From Nitrospiraceae bacterium (GTDB lineage Bacteria; Nitrospirota; Thermodesulfovibrionia; UBA6902): a DNA stretch of 64,000 nt. Each line of letters starts with the position of its first letter. The stretch's first letter is position 1. The notes below the pieces were generated by a model. It saw only the letters and a program-made list of their open reading frames with translations, was not told where the DNA came from and did not search any database. This document shows, piece by piece, positions 26,854 through 37,017 of this stretch. The translations under genes were made by a program, and so were the position numbers. The stretch lies in NCBI GenBank assembly GCA_003599275.1, contig QZJG01000044.1, forward strand, positions 1 to 64,000, read 5' to 3'.

Positions 26854-27480
26854 ATGAGCAAAAATCAGTACGTACAATATGGCTGTGGAATGTCTGCGCA
26901 TAGAGGCTGGAGAAATTTTGACGCTTCGCCAACATTACGGTTTGAACGCTTGCCAATAATAGGGAATGTGTATACTAAAAACAAATCACGTTTCCCGGAA
27001 AATGTTGAATACGGGGACATCGTTAAAGGGCTTCCGATTACCTACAACTCATGCAGGGCGGTTTATTGTTCACATGTTCTTGAGCATCTATCGCTGGAAG
27101 ATTTTAGAAAAGCATTGCAGAACACGCATCGAATACTGGAAAAAGGCGGGATATTTCGTATTGTTTTACCCGATTTAGAACATTCGGTAAAGAAATATTT
27201 AAAGGACCCATCTCATGAGGCGGCAATAACATTTATGAAAGAAACCTATCTTGGATACGAAAAAAGAAATCGTGGCCTGAAAGGATTTATTTTTTCATGG
27301 CTTGGCAATAGTCAGCATCTTTGGATGTGGGACCATAAATCCATTGAGCATGAACTCGGTGAAGCAGGTTTTCTTGAAATAAGAAGAGCAAACTATGGGG
27401 ACTCATCAGAGCCAACGTTTATGGAAGTTGAAGATAAAGAAAGATGGGACAATTGTCTGGGAATGGAATGCAGGAAATAA
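26854..27480 (+). CDS. SAM-dependent methyltransferase
   Basis: GCGMSAHRGWRNFDASPTLR, AVYCSHVLEHLSLEDFRKALQNTHRILEKGGIFRIVLPD. Confidence 0.85.
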   Translation: MSKNQYVQYGCGMSAHRGWRNFDASPTLRFERLPIIGNVYTKNKSRFPENVEYGDIVKGLPITYNSCRAVYCSHVLEHLSLEDFRKALQNTHRILEKGGIFRIVLPDLEHSVKKYLKDPSHEAAITFMKETYLGYEKRNRGLKGFIFSWLGNSQHLWMWDHKSIEHELGEAGFLEIRRANYGDSSEPTFMEVEDKERWDNCLGMECRK

Positions 27481-27523
27481 TGTATAAGAAGTCTGAAGCA
27501 TACAGACGTGGAAACTGTCCGGC

Positions 27524-28549
27524 ATGAATGTCCTTATAATTGGTGTCCTCGACGTCCCTTGGTCGACCAATGTAAGCATGAAACAGACGTTCGAAAAAAT
27601 GGGCCATTCCGTCGAAGAGTTTAATTACAGGACGGTTGAAGCGAAATACAGGAAGGCCTGCTTTCTGACAAACACGCTTCCTGACAGGTGGCTGGACAAG
27701 GCATTAAGTCTCCTGAGGAGTGGCAGGCTGTCTTTCAGCAGTACATTATATTACAGGCGCAGTGGGCGTAGAGAGATGAATCAATTATTGCTTGATACAG
27801 TGAAAAGGAAATCTTTTGACCTCGTGCTTTTCAGCAAAACAGATACGGTGGATTATACTGTCCTGACAGAAGTAAATAAATATGCGCCGACCTGGTACTT
27901 TTTCATGGACGCAATGGATCAGGCGCTTCGCATCAATGCTGTGGCATACGCGTTGCGGACATCATTTGCCAGTGCAACTTTTTCGGACGTAACTAATTAT
28001 TTCAGAGAAGCAGGAGCAAATGCTCACTGGATTACCCAGGGAGTCGATACCGAGTTTTTTAGACCCAAAGAAGTACCGAAAATCTATGATGTTGTATTTG
28101 CGGGAACAAAGACCACAGGCCGCTTGCGTCATATTAATGCCCTCAGAAATGCCGGTATTTCCGTGATATGTTTTGGAGAAGGATGGGAGAATAAACCTGT
28201 TTATCAGGATGAGCTTGTAGATATATACCGGAAAAGCCGCATTGTCCTTAACTTCTGCCGTCCCGGAACAGGTTTTTCAATTCGGGTATTTCAGGTCATG
28301 GGGACAGGGGCTTTTATGCTGAGTGAATATTGCCCGGACCTTGAACGATTTTTTAAAAAGGAGGAGCATCTGGACTGGTTTAAGGATGAAAAAGAGCTGA
28401 CGGAAATAATAAAGGATTATCTTGCCGATGAAGAGGCGGTCAGGAGAATCGCGAAAAGCGGTTGCGCGCATGTCCACAGAAATTACTCTTGGGAATCCGT
28501 CATGCGGAAGATTATCGACATTTCAGAAGATGAGCGGTCTTCAGTATAG
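27524..28549 (+). CDS. CgeB-like / GT1-family glycosyltransferase
   Basis: FVFAGTKTTGRLRHINAL-type region, IVLNFCRPGTGFSIRVFQVMGTGAFMLSEYCPDLERFFK. Confidence 0.8.
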   Translation: MNVLIIGVLDVPWSTNVSMKQTFEKMGHSVEEFNYRTVEAKYRKACFLTNTLPDRWLDKALSLLRSGRLSFSSTLYYRRSGRREMNQLLLDTVKRKSFDLVLFSKTDTVDYTVLTEVNKYAPTWYFFMDAMDQALRINAVAYALRTSFASATFSDVTNYFREAGANAHWITQGVDTEFFRPKEVPKIYDVVFAGTKTTGRLRHINALRNAGISVICFGEGWENKPVYQDELVDIYRKSRIVLNFCRPGTGFSIRVFQVMGTGAFMLSEYCPDLERFFKKEEHLDWFKDEKELTEIIKDYLADEEAVRRIAKSGCAHVHRNYSWESVMRKIIDISEDERSSV

Positions 28550-28590
28550 AATAAAGAACAGACCGAATAACAGAACAGAAGATGGTTTGT

Positions 28591-28620
28591 TGCGGAAGGC
28601 ACCCTTAATTGCCTTCTGCA
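28591..28620. other. stem-loop at the end of the GC-richer operon segment
   Basis: TGCGGAAGGCA-cccttaa-TTGCCTTCTGCA; no obvious U tract. Confidence 0.4.
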
Positions 28621-28832
28621 CGCTGTACCCATTAAAAAAAGATGAAGACATTAGATAACTTAGGCCGAAGGCTACAGTCATAATACACAATACAAGAGAT
28701 GCTCTTCCATTCAGCGCTTGAAAAATTTTGGGGAACTTCCGAATACTTGTTCTTGATAATTATTAAAGATAAGACCAGCATCGTAAATAAAACAAACGGA
28801 GAAGACAACAATATATCCCTCAAAAAATTATC

Positions 28833-29726
28833 ATGAAAACTGTTATTTCAAACAAATATGTTATATCTGGAACCTTTGGAGATGCTTTTATTGCATTTTG
28901 TAAGTTATATAAATTAAGAGGAGAAGGTTTTAACGACAATATCAAGCTAATACATTTAAGCGCTCACCCTGAAGTACGTCCCTTTATTAATAAGCTTTTT
29001 AATTTATTAGATAATGTAGTGATAGAAGAATTTATATTTGTTAAATCAGGTAAAGAAGTTGAAGAGTTTATCAATCACAGTAAATTGCCTTCGATAAATT
29101 CTTTAGCAATTAATAATAAATCTGTAGTTACTGATGAAATAAGAGATCCTGAATATTTAACAATGGAACCTTATCCCAATATTAATATAGAACCAAGAGT
29201 AGTTAACAATAATTTCAAAATAGGAATACAACTGCATAGCGGCAAGAAAGGGAGTAATTTTAAAGGTTTTTCTTTGTCTTGGTTAGAAGAATTATTAAAT
29301 TTAACCAACAAAAATAATTGTGAAATATATCTTTTAGGTACTGGGGCCGGTTATTCTATTAACAAAATCAACTCATTATGTAACAGTCTTAATATTAGTA
29401 ATTTAATTGGGAAAACAGATTATGAAGATTGGTTATCATATATAATGTCAATGAATTTTTTTATAACAGGTGAGGGATTTTCAGCTTTTTTTGCAATGTC
29501 ACAAAAAGTAAAATCATTAATATTTTATTCAGATTATCAGATAATTGGACGTATTCATCCATTATGGAAAAAAGAAAATATTATCTTAAGTGCTGGCTGG
29601 GAAACTTTTGAAGAAAAGATTAAGAACAAATTTTGCAGACATTTTCTTAATCGCAATCAATTATTAAGACCTTTGAAACCATCTCAGGTATGGTCATTAA
29701 TTTATACTTATTATCTATCTGAGTAG
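28833..29726 (+). CDS. GT9-like glycosyltransferase (AT-rich island)
   Basis: IGIQLHSGKKGSNFKGFSLSWLEELLNL ... EIYLLGTGAGY ... NFFITGEGFSAFFAMS. Confidence 0.55.
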   Translation: MKTVISNKYVISGTFGDAFIAFCKLYKLRGEGFNDNIKLIHLSAHPEVRPFINKLFNLLDNVVIEEFIFVKSGKEVEEFINHSKLPSINSLAINNKSVVTDEIRDPEYLTMEPYPNINIEPRVVNNNFKIGIQLHSGKKGSNFKGFSLSWLEELLNLTNKNNCEIYLLGTGAGYSINKINSLCNSLNISNLIGKTDYEDWLSYIMSMNFFITGEGFSAFFAMSQKVKSLIFYSDYQIIGRIHPLWKKENIILSAGWETFEEKIKNKFCRHFLNRNQLLRPLKPSQVWSLIYTYYLSE

Positions 29727-29727
29727 C

Positions 29728-30831
29728 TTGATTAATAAAACCAAAATACATTTTTATGGGAGATACAATCTTGCGGATTTAAGCAGTGTATTTAATATCC
29801 TGAAAGATATAAATGAGTATGAGACAACTTATGATTTTTATAAAGACAGAAAATCTTTTCCTTATTACTCCTTACCTGATTCAGTTAATTTTATTTTAAG
29901 TGAAAACAATGGTCCTGATTATTGTAGAGGGAAGAATATTGATATCAGCCATGGTTACGGTCCTGTTGTAGGATTTAGCAAAGATAAAAACTCATGTAAT
30001 AATTTAATTAATAATTTTTTTTCAATTTGTGTTTATGGTAAATTCCAAAAAGATATTTTACTTGATATCGGATATCCAGAGGAAAAAATAATCATTTTTG
30101 GTATGCCGTATTCGATTGATCTGCTAAAAAAAACCGATGTTGATGATAGAAATAAATTTCTTTTATCAAAAGGATTAAATCCTGAAAATAAAACATTATT
30201 ATATGCACCAACCTGGAACCAGTGGTTTCCTAATAATATTACTGAAAAAGTATTGTTTAAATTTTTTAATATAAAAGAAACTACACGTCACTTTTTTGAA
30301 TTATGGTGGCAAGATGGGAAAGAATACATCCGTGTTGAAAAACTATGTAAGTTTTGTATGGAAAACGGCATAAATTTTATTGTTAGAATGCATGAAAGAC
30401 AACGTTATGATAAAGATTGGTTGGAAGTGTATTCTAATATTTTTGATAAATACAATGTAACGCGACACTATATGGATGATGATATCAACAGTTTACAGTA
30501 TCTCAAATATTCTGATGTTTTGTTGGGAGATATATCTACTATTAATACATATTATTATGTAATGAATAAGCCGGTTGTTCATCTTAATAGAGGAAAACCA
30601 TTTAATCATAAACTAAAAACAATTATATCATCAATGGATATCAAAGATAGACCAGGGTATATAGTTGATGACTTTGAAGAAATGCTTGAAGCGATAAAGG
30701 ATTCATTTCAACATCCGGACAGATTTGAAAAACAGAGAACCTTAACCGTAAAGAAGTATATAGATTTCACTGGTGATGAATGTATTGATGTGATAAAAAA
30801 AGAATTTAAAAGAATTTTTCAACTGAAATAA
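29728..30831 (+). CDS. CDP-glycerol glycerophosphotransferase-like protein (TagB/TagF family); TTG start
   Basis: DIGYPEEKIIIFGMPYSIDLL, KTLLYAPTWNQW, FIVRMHERQ, YSDVLLGDISTINTYYYVMNKPVVHLN. Confidence 0.78.
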   Translation: MINKTKIHFYGRYNLADLSSVFNILKDINEYETTYDFYKDRKSFPYYSLPDSVNFILSENNGPDYCRGKNIDISHGYGPVVGFSKDKNSCNNLINNFFSICVYGKFQKDILLDIGYPEEKIIIFGMPYSIDLLKKTDVDDRNKFLLSKGLNPENKTLLYAPTWNQWFPNNITEKVLFKFFNIKETTRHFFELWWQDGKEYIRVEKLCKFCMENGINFIVRMHERQRYDKDWLEVYSNIFDKYNVTRHYMDDDINSLQYLKYSDVLLGDISTINTYYYVMNKPVVHLNRGKPFNHKLKTIISSMDIKDRPGYIVDDFEEMLEAIKDSFQHPDRFEKQRTLTVKKYIDFTGDECIDVIKKEFKRIFQLK

Positions 30832-30858
30832 CAAAAAAAATATTTGTATTATAAATAT

Positions 30859-31590
30859 ATGTTTCTGAATAGAATGATTAATATAACAAAAAACATTATT
30901 ATCAAAACAACTAAACCAAATATTTCAAAAAATAAATTTCTTGAATTAATTGATTCTATACATAATTATCAACCAATACCGGAAATTTTGTTCAAAGATA
31001 AAGAGACAATTAAGTACCTGAATTGGCGAAATTGTCAAACATCGAGAAATTGCTACGATAGAAATAAATTAATTAATTTTCAGGACAAAAGAGTATTAGA
31101 TATTGGATGTAATACAGGCTTTTATGCTTGGGTCAACAACAATAAATTTAAATCGTATGTTGGGATAGATTATGATAAAAAATGTATAGAAATAACAAAA
31201 TTGATATTAAAAAAGACATATTTTCAAAATATTGATTTTATATCTAATGATATTGTTGATTATTTTGATAAGATAAAAATAGATTATGATATTTGTCTTT
31301 TCTTTTCAATATATCATCATATGATGTATGAATTGGGTATTGATAAATCAAGAGAAATAGTTAATCATATCAGTAAAAAATGTAAAGTAATGTATTTTGA
31401 TATGGGACAAAAAAATGAATCTACTAATTATGATAGAAAGCAATGGTATGATTTATTGCCTGATAATATCTCACCAGAGACTTACATCAAAGAAGAGATA
31501 ATCAATAATACTATGTATAATAATGCAGAAATAGTAGGAAAAACACAAATAGGCAATTCTGAGAGATTATTATTTAAATTTTCCAAGTAA
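30859..31590 (+). CDS. SAM-dependent methyltransferase (track start TTG 30844)
   Basis: KRVLDIGCNTGFYAWVNNNKFKSYVGIDYDKKCIE. Confidence 0.82.
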   Translation: MFLNRMINITKNIIIKTTKPNISKNKFLELIDSIHNYQPIPEILFKDKETIKYLNWRNCQTSRNCYDRNKLINFQDKRVLDIGCNTGFYAWVNNNKFKSYVGIDYDKKCIEITKLILKKTYFQNIDFISNDIVDYFDKIKIDYDICLFFSIYHHMMYELGIDKSREIVNHISKKCKVMYFDMGQKNESTNYDRKQWYDLLPDNISPETYIKEEIINNTMYNNAEIVGKTQIGNSERLLFKFSK

Positions 31591-31763
31591 ATTAGAAAAT
31601 TCTTAGCATCTACTTTCAAGTAGCATTACATCTTCTGTTTTTTACTAAAAACGAGTTTTGAGGAGCATCTTTTATTGGTATTCATTTGTTAAATAAGATC
31701 TTAATCTCTATTAAACATAATGCGATAAATATATTAACCTTTGAAATAAAGAAGAGGTAATAA

Positions 31764-32195
31764 ATGAATAATTACGAGGAAATAACTTATGATAATACAC
31801 TCATGGCAATAATTATTAGAGACAATTTTACATGCACTCAAACCAAATTCTTTAGCGTTCCCGAGTTTTCCCAGCAAGTGGGATATATAGTTTATAATAG
31901 AGGCGGTGTTATCAAAGCTCATTTTCATAAAGAAGTCAAAAGAAGCATTGTTTTTACCCAGGAAGTTTTGTTTATTAGAAAGGGAAAATTAATTATTAAT
32001 TTCTATACGGCAGACAAGAAGGTTATAACTTCGCGAGAATTATTAAAAGGTGACGTAGTATTCTTATGCCGAGGCGGCCATGGATTCGAAATGATTGAAG
32101 ATACGGAGATATTAGAGGTGAAGCAAGGACCTTACTCCGGAGTTGACGATGATAAAGAAAAATTTGAAGGAGTTGAAAATGATACCGGTAAATGA
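31764..32195 (+). CDS. cupin-fold protein (possible sugar isomerase/epimerase accessory)
   Basis: GGVIKAHFHKEVKRSI, VLFIRKGKLIINFY, LLKGDVVFLCRGGHGFEM. Confidence 0.65.
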   Translation: MNNYEEITYDNTLMAIIIRDNFTCTQTKFFSVPEFSQQVGYIVYNRGGVIKAHFHKEVKRSIVFTQEVLFIRKGKLIINFYTADKKVITSRELLKGDVVFLCRGGHGFEMIEDTEILEVKQGPYSGVDDDKEKFEGVENDTGK

Positions 32196-33291
32196 GCCTG
32201 CCATAGGGGAAAAAGAAATTGAATATGTAGTGGATTGCTTAAAGACGGGTTGGATTTCTTCAACGGGTAAGTATATTGAAGAATTTGAAAAAAAGTGCGC
32301 TGATTATTGTGGTATGCAGTATGGTATTGCTGTTTCAAATGGAACAGTCGCTTTAGAAACAGCAATAAAGAGTCTTGGATTGACACCTGAAGATGAAATT
32401 ATCTTGCCAACTTTTACTATTATTTCATGTGCCTTGGCTATTATTAATAACAAGTGTAAGCCTGTACTTGTTGATTCAGAGCCAAGAACCTGGACAATTG
32501 ATGTAAATAAAATTGAAAAAAAAATAACATCAAAAACTAAAGCAATAATGCCGGTGCATATATATGGACATCCATGTGATATGGACAAGATATGGGACAT
32601 TGCAAAAAAATATGGATTAGTAATTATTGAAGATGCTGCTGAAGCACATGGCGCTGAATATAAAGGGGAAAAGTGTGGCGGATTAGGCGAAATAAGTTGC
32701 TTTAGCTTTTATGCAAATAAAATTATTACAACCGGTGAAGGCGGGATGGTTCTTACTAATAATGAAGAATATGCTCAAAAAGCAAGATCATTAAGAAATT
32801 TATGTTTTAGAGAGGATAGAAGATTTTATCATACAGAACTCGGCAGTAATTTTAGGCTGACTAACGTGCAAGCAGCTATTGGACTGGCACAGATCGAAAA
32901 AATAGATAAACTTATTGAGAAAAAAAGATGGATGGGCAGTAAATACAATGAGTATTTAAATGATATTTCCGGTATTACACTTCCAGTCGAGGAAGCATGG
33001 GCTAAGAATGTTTATTGGATGTATGGGATAGTTTTGGATAATAATAAAGATATTGACGCAACAGAGCTTGCAAGAAGATTAAAGAAAGAAGGAGTTGATA
33101 CACGGCCTTTTTTCCTTGGCATGCATGAACAGCCTGCTTTTCATCGTATGGGCTTGTTTATTGATGAGCACTTTCCAGTGGCAGAGAATATTTCAAGACA
33201 GGGTTTATACCTTCCATCCGGCTTGACAATTACTGAAAAACAAATTCAAGAAGTAAGTAATTTGGTTAGGAGGTGTTTAGCTCATCAATAA
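32180..33291 (+). CDS. DegT/DnrJ/EryC1/StrS PLP-dependent sugar aminotransferase (perosamine synthase-like); track start 32143
   Basis: MIPVNEPAIGEKEIEYVVDCLKTGWISSTGKYIEEFE ... IIEDAAEAHGAEY ... SFYANKIITTGEGGMVLTN. Confidence 0.93.
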
Positions 33292-33295
33292 TATA

Positions 33296-34321
33296 TTGAA
33301 AGTATCATTCATTATGCCTCAAGGTGTAACTGATTATTATGGAGAAAGTGCGTTTATGTTAATGCATAAACGCACAAAATTTAAAAGCATAGTAGATGCT
33401 TATGATGATTCGGTCGATATAATATTCAACACCTGTTTTTTTGATTATAATCAGTCTAACCTGAATTTAATATTCAAAAAAACATATAAAGATAACAGGC
33501 TGATATACGAAAAAAAATATCCTGACAAAATTTATATAAATTATTTTTGGGATATACCTTTTTGGCGCGCAAAGGATAGTACTGTAAAAAGGAAGTATTT
33601 TATATTTAAAGAACCCTCTTGGGAAGAACGATATATCGCCTTTTTAAGGTCCGGTAATATATTATTATCTTCTTCAGATCATACTAAAAATCAGGTGGTT
33701 GATTTTTACGGCATAGAGTCAAAGGTTTTATATATGTATTTTCCAAATATTGATATTGATCAAATCAAATATGATGGCAAGAAAAAAAATCAAATAATAT
33801 GCGTTGGACGAATAGAACGATTTAAACGCTCTGACGTTTTAATCAAGGCAATGAGTCTACTTGAAAATCCGCCTGAATTATTGTTGATAGGTAAGGGTTC
33901 GGAAAGGGATGCTTGTTTGAAATTAGCAGATAAATTAGGTATTAAAGTCAGATCCCCCGGATGGCTGGATAGAGTATCAACTATTAGAGAAATTAAATCT
34001 TCCATTATGTCTGTCAGTCCATCGATCATGGAAGGCAATTGCGGATGGTGCCCATGCGAAGCGGCATGGGCCGGAATTCCGGCCGTCATGGCTGATATCC
34101 CTGAAACTCAGGAATTTTTCAAGAATACAGGTCTATATTTTAAGAAAGATGATCCTAAATCATTGGCTGAGCAAATAAGATCAGTATTAAATAAGACCCA
34201 GGCCGAAAGAGATGACCTGGCAAGAGAGCAAAAGGAACAAATATCGTTTTATACCGTAGATGAAGGTATTGAACGACTTGAAAGATTTCTTGAAGATGTA
34301 TCAGAAAAATATTTAAGGTAA
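33296..34321 (+). CDS. GT4 family glycosyltransferase
   Basis: KNQIICVGRIERFKRSDVLIKAM ... SIMEGNCGWCPCEAAWAGIPAVMADIPE. Confidence 0.85.
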   Translation: MKVSFIMPQGVTDYYGESAFMLMHKRTKFKSIVDAYDDSVDIIFNTCFFDYNQSNLNLIFKKTYKDNRLIYEKKYPDKIYINYFWDIPFWRAKDSTVKRKYFIFKEPSWEERYIAFLRSGNILLSSSDHTKNQVVDFYGIESKVLYMYFPNIDIDQIKYDGKKKNQIICVGRIERFKRSDVLIKAMSLLENPPELLLIGKGSERDACLKLADKLGIKVRSPGWLDRVSTIREIKSSIMSVSPSIMEGNCGWCPCEAAWAGIPAVMADIPETQEFFKNTGLYFKKDDPKSLAEQIRSVLNKTQAERDDLAREQKEQISFYTVDEGIERLERFLEDVSEKYLR

Positions 34322-34334
34322 TTGCACTACAATA

Positions 34335-34955
34335 ATGGAAGTTTATAAATATGATATTGGATGCGGTAAATACCCGGAATCCGGTTACATAGGTGTTGAC
34401 CCGTTCTTAGGTAATAGTTTTTGGGACTTGAACTCGGTTCACAAGATTGAAGAACTGAGATTTATACATTCTATATATATGCTTAATAATAATTTCAAAA
34501 GAAAAGAAGATATGGATTTTCATGAAATAAGAAGAGAATTGCGTAAATATATGTACGGCAATATATCAATTTTTGAATTAAATGAAAGAATATTCGGGAA
34601 AGATAATTTTATTAATTACTATACGCAATTGAAAATAAAATTAAAGTATTTAGTTGACAAAATGAGTTGGGGCGGAAAAATTGTTATTGAGCAACCGGTA
34701 ATAGATAAAATGGTGAAAAGACATCATGGTATTGTAAAGGAGCTTTATAGGATTGTGAGATATAACGTAACTTCTGAAAAAGAGGGGATCACAGCAGAAT
34801 TTTTCAGAACACATAATTTTATGACTTGCGATAAGGATATCCTGGTTGATTTATTGAAATCTGTTGATATGAAAGATATTTTTGTGAGAGACGGAATATT
34901 GGATGGATCTATTCATGTGAAAGAAAATAGTATAGTAGTAAGAGGAACTAAATAA
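34335..34955 (+). CDS. methyltransferase-like / hypothetical protein
   Basis: YKYDIGCGKYPESGYIGVDPFLG resembles a SAM motif I start; the rest is weak. Confidence 0.5.
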   Translation: MEVYKYDIGCGKYPESGYIGVDPFLGNSFWDLNSVHKIEELRFIHSIYMLNNNFKRKEDMDFHEIRRELRKYMYGNISIFELNERIFGKDNFINYYTQLKIKLKYLVDKMSWGGKIVIEQPVIDKMVKRHHGIVKELYRIVRYNVTSEKEGITAEFFRTHNFMTCDKDILVDLLKSVDMKDIFVRDGILDGSIHVKENSIVVRGTK

Positions 34956-35098
34956 AATATTTTTATAACATACCTGAACGCTTGCGTCTTTTGGCAATAG
35001 GGATACTGAATTTTTCCCGTGATAAGTGATAATCAGACGATCTTCCTGCAGAGTTTCCGTAGTAATTAATTGAGTTGCATATGACAGCAAAATAATTT

Positions 35099-37015
35099 AT
35101 GTGCGGCATCGTTGGCACCATAGGCTTGCCTGAAGGAGTAAGCCGTGAACTTCTCCCCAAAATGCTTCACCGGATATCTTATCGTGGTCCTGATGACGAG
35201 GGATTCTGGTATGGTGATTTCTGCGCTTTCGGACACAGAAGATTAAGCATCCTGGATCTTTCAAAAGATGGCCATCAACCAATGGTCAATAAAATTACCG
35301 GGGATATTATCACTTATAATGGTGAAATTTATAATTATATTGAACTACGTAGCGAACTACAGAGCAAAGGAATTCAATTCACGAGCAGAACTGATACGGA
35401 AGTTATTTTGTGGGCATATCGAACATGGGGTGAAGAATGTCTGGGCCGCTTTGCAGGGATGTTTGCATTTGCTTTATACGATGCTCAAAGAAAATCGGTC
35501 TGGTTAGTAAGAGACCGTTTCGGCATTAAGCCCTTATATTATTCACGGGTAGGCAACGGAGTGTTTTTTTCCTCGGAGATCAAGTCAATTGTATTTGAAT
35601 CCGGTCTGGCATATGAGGCAAACCCGGTTGCATTAAAGTCTTTTGCCGGCAGGCGAATGCTTGATTTTAGTTGCGAAACTTTTTTTAGAGGGGTTTACCA
35701 GATAGAACCCGGCAACCATATACGGGTGGACTGCATGGAAACAGGGCGTGACCTTTTAACACAGCAGAGGTATTATCGTATTGAGGACAAGATAAAACCT
35801 GAATATCATTCACATCGGCTCTCCGTTGACACAATTGCCGAATTGCTTAAAGAATCAGTCCGCCTGCATCTTCGTTCGGATGTTCCGGTAGGGACGACAC
35901 TCTCCGGAGGGCTTGATTCATCGGCAATTACTGTTCTTGCCCATAAGAAGAGTGATAAAAGATTGCACCATATTTTTTCTTCCATTCCCGTGATATCAAC
36001 GCCTGAGACGGACCTCATACCGGAAGTGATGAAACTGGTAGATGCCCGGCATCACACTGACTCACCTCACGGTGAGAATTTTTTTCAGGATCTGATGCAG
36101 CTTGTTTATCACCAGGATGAGCCTTTCGCTGATGGTTCGATGTATGCCCATTTCCGGTTAATGCGATTGTGCCGGGAAAATAACATCCCGGTAATACTTA
36201 CCGGTCAGGGGGGAGATGAATTGTTTTGCGGTTATTATCATCACCTGTATGTTTTTCTGGGGAGCTTGTTGAAAGCAGGTAATTTCGCATCCTGGTTTAA
36301 AATGTCAGGAAAAATGCGGGATTGGTATAATAATTCGTTTAGTGAATTAGCTTTGTTCTCACTTCGTCATGCGTTACCACCGTCTTTTAAAAATTATCTG
36401 ATCAATATTCGCAGAGATGACGGCGTGCGTATTCTCAGCAAAGATATAAGATCTGCTGAGATCCCTGAAGATACAGCCTATAGCGGGATTGGCTTTTATT
36501 ATCACGGATACTTAAATGCGTTAATGAGATGGACCCTTTCCGGGTTTCTGCATTATGAGGACAGGAACTCAATGGCCTTTGGCATAGAATCAAGGGTCCC
36601 TTTTTTAGATCACAGATTAGTCGAGGCTGTAATCTCTGTGCCGCCTGAAATCCATTTCCAGATGGGGTGTACTAAGAGCTTACTTCGCGAAGCAATGCAA
36701 GGGACATTACCGGAGAGTGTACGTATGCAGAGGGTGAAATACGGGTTCCCGTCCATGCTCTCAGACTGGTTGTTGCAGCATTCTGATCTTGTAAAGCAAT
36801 GGCTTGAGGAATGGATTGACAATGTCCCCGTCCTGAATAAAAAAGAGGTCTTTAAAATGTTTCATAATTTTCTGGCATCGGGGGGTAAAAAATCATTAAA
36901 CCCTCTCTGGAGGGCCATTGTGATATTGCTTTGGTACCGGATATTTATAACAAAACAAATTTCCACTACGCCGGTATCACTATCATATCAGGCAAAAGAA
37001 CCTGATTATTCGTAA
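35099..37015 (+). CDS. asparagine synthase (glutamine-hydrolysing), polysaccharide-cluster type
   Basis: MCGIVGTIGLPEGVSRELLPKMLHRISYRGPDDEGFW; SGGLDSSAITVLA. Confidence 0.95.
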   Translation: MCGIVGTIGLPEGVSRELLPKMLHRISYRGPDDEGFWYGDFCAFGHRRLSILDLSKDGHQPMVNKITGDIITYNGEIYNYIELRSELQSKGIQFTSRTDTEVILWAYRTWGEECLGRFAGMFAFALYDAQRKSVWLVRDRFGIKPLYYSRVGNGVFFSSEIKSIVFESGLAYEANPVALKSFAGRRMLDFSCETFFRGVYQIEPGNHIRVDCMETGRDLLTQQRYYRIEDKIKPEYHSHRLSVDTIAELLKESVRLHLRSDVPVGTTLSGGLDSSAITVLAHKKSDKRLHHIFSSIPVISTPETDLIPEVMKLVDARHHTDSPHGENFFQDLMQLVYHQDEPFADGSMYAHFRLMRLCRENNIPVILTGQGGDELFCGYYHHLYVFLGSLLKAGNFASWFKMSGKMRDWYNNSFSELALFSLRHALPPSFKNYLINIRRDDGVRILSKDIRSAEIPEDTAYSGIGFYYHGYLNALMRWTLSGFLHYEDRNSMAFGIESRVPFLDHRLVEAVISVPPEIHFQMGCTKSLLREAMQGTLPESVRMQRVKYGFPSMLSDWLLQHSDLVKQWLEEWIDNVPVLNKKEVFKMFHNFLASGGKKSLNPLWRAIVILLWYRIFITKQISTTPVSLSYQAKEPDYS

Positions 37016-37017
37016 TA

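Noticed and set aside
28632-28823. Minus-strand 63-aa ORF in the gap before the AT-rich island
   Set aside because: No recognisable family; hydrophobic translation typical of AT-rich noncoding sequence; overlaps a probable gene remnant region.
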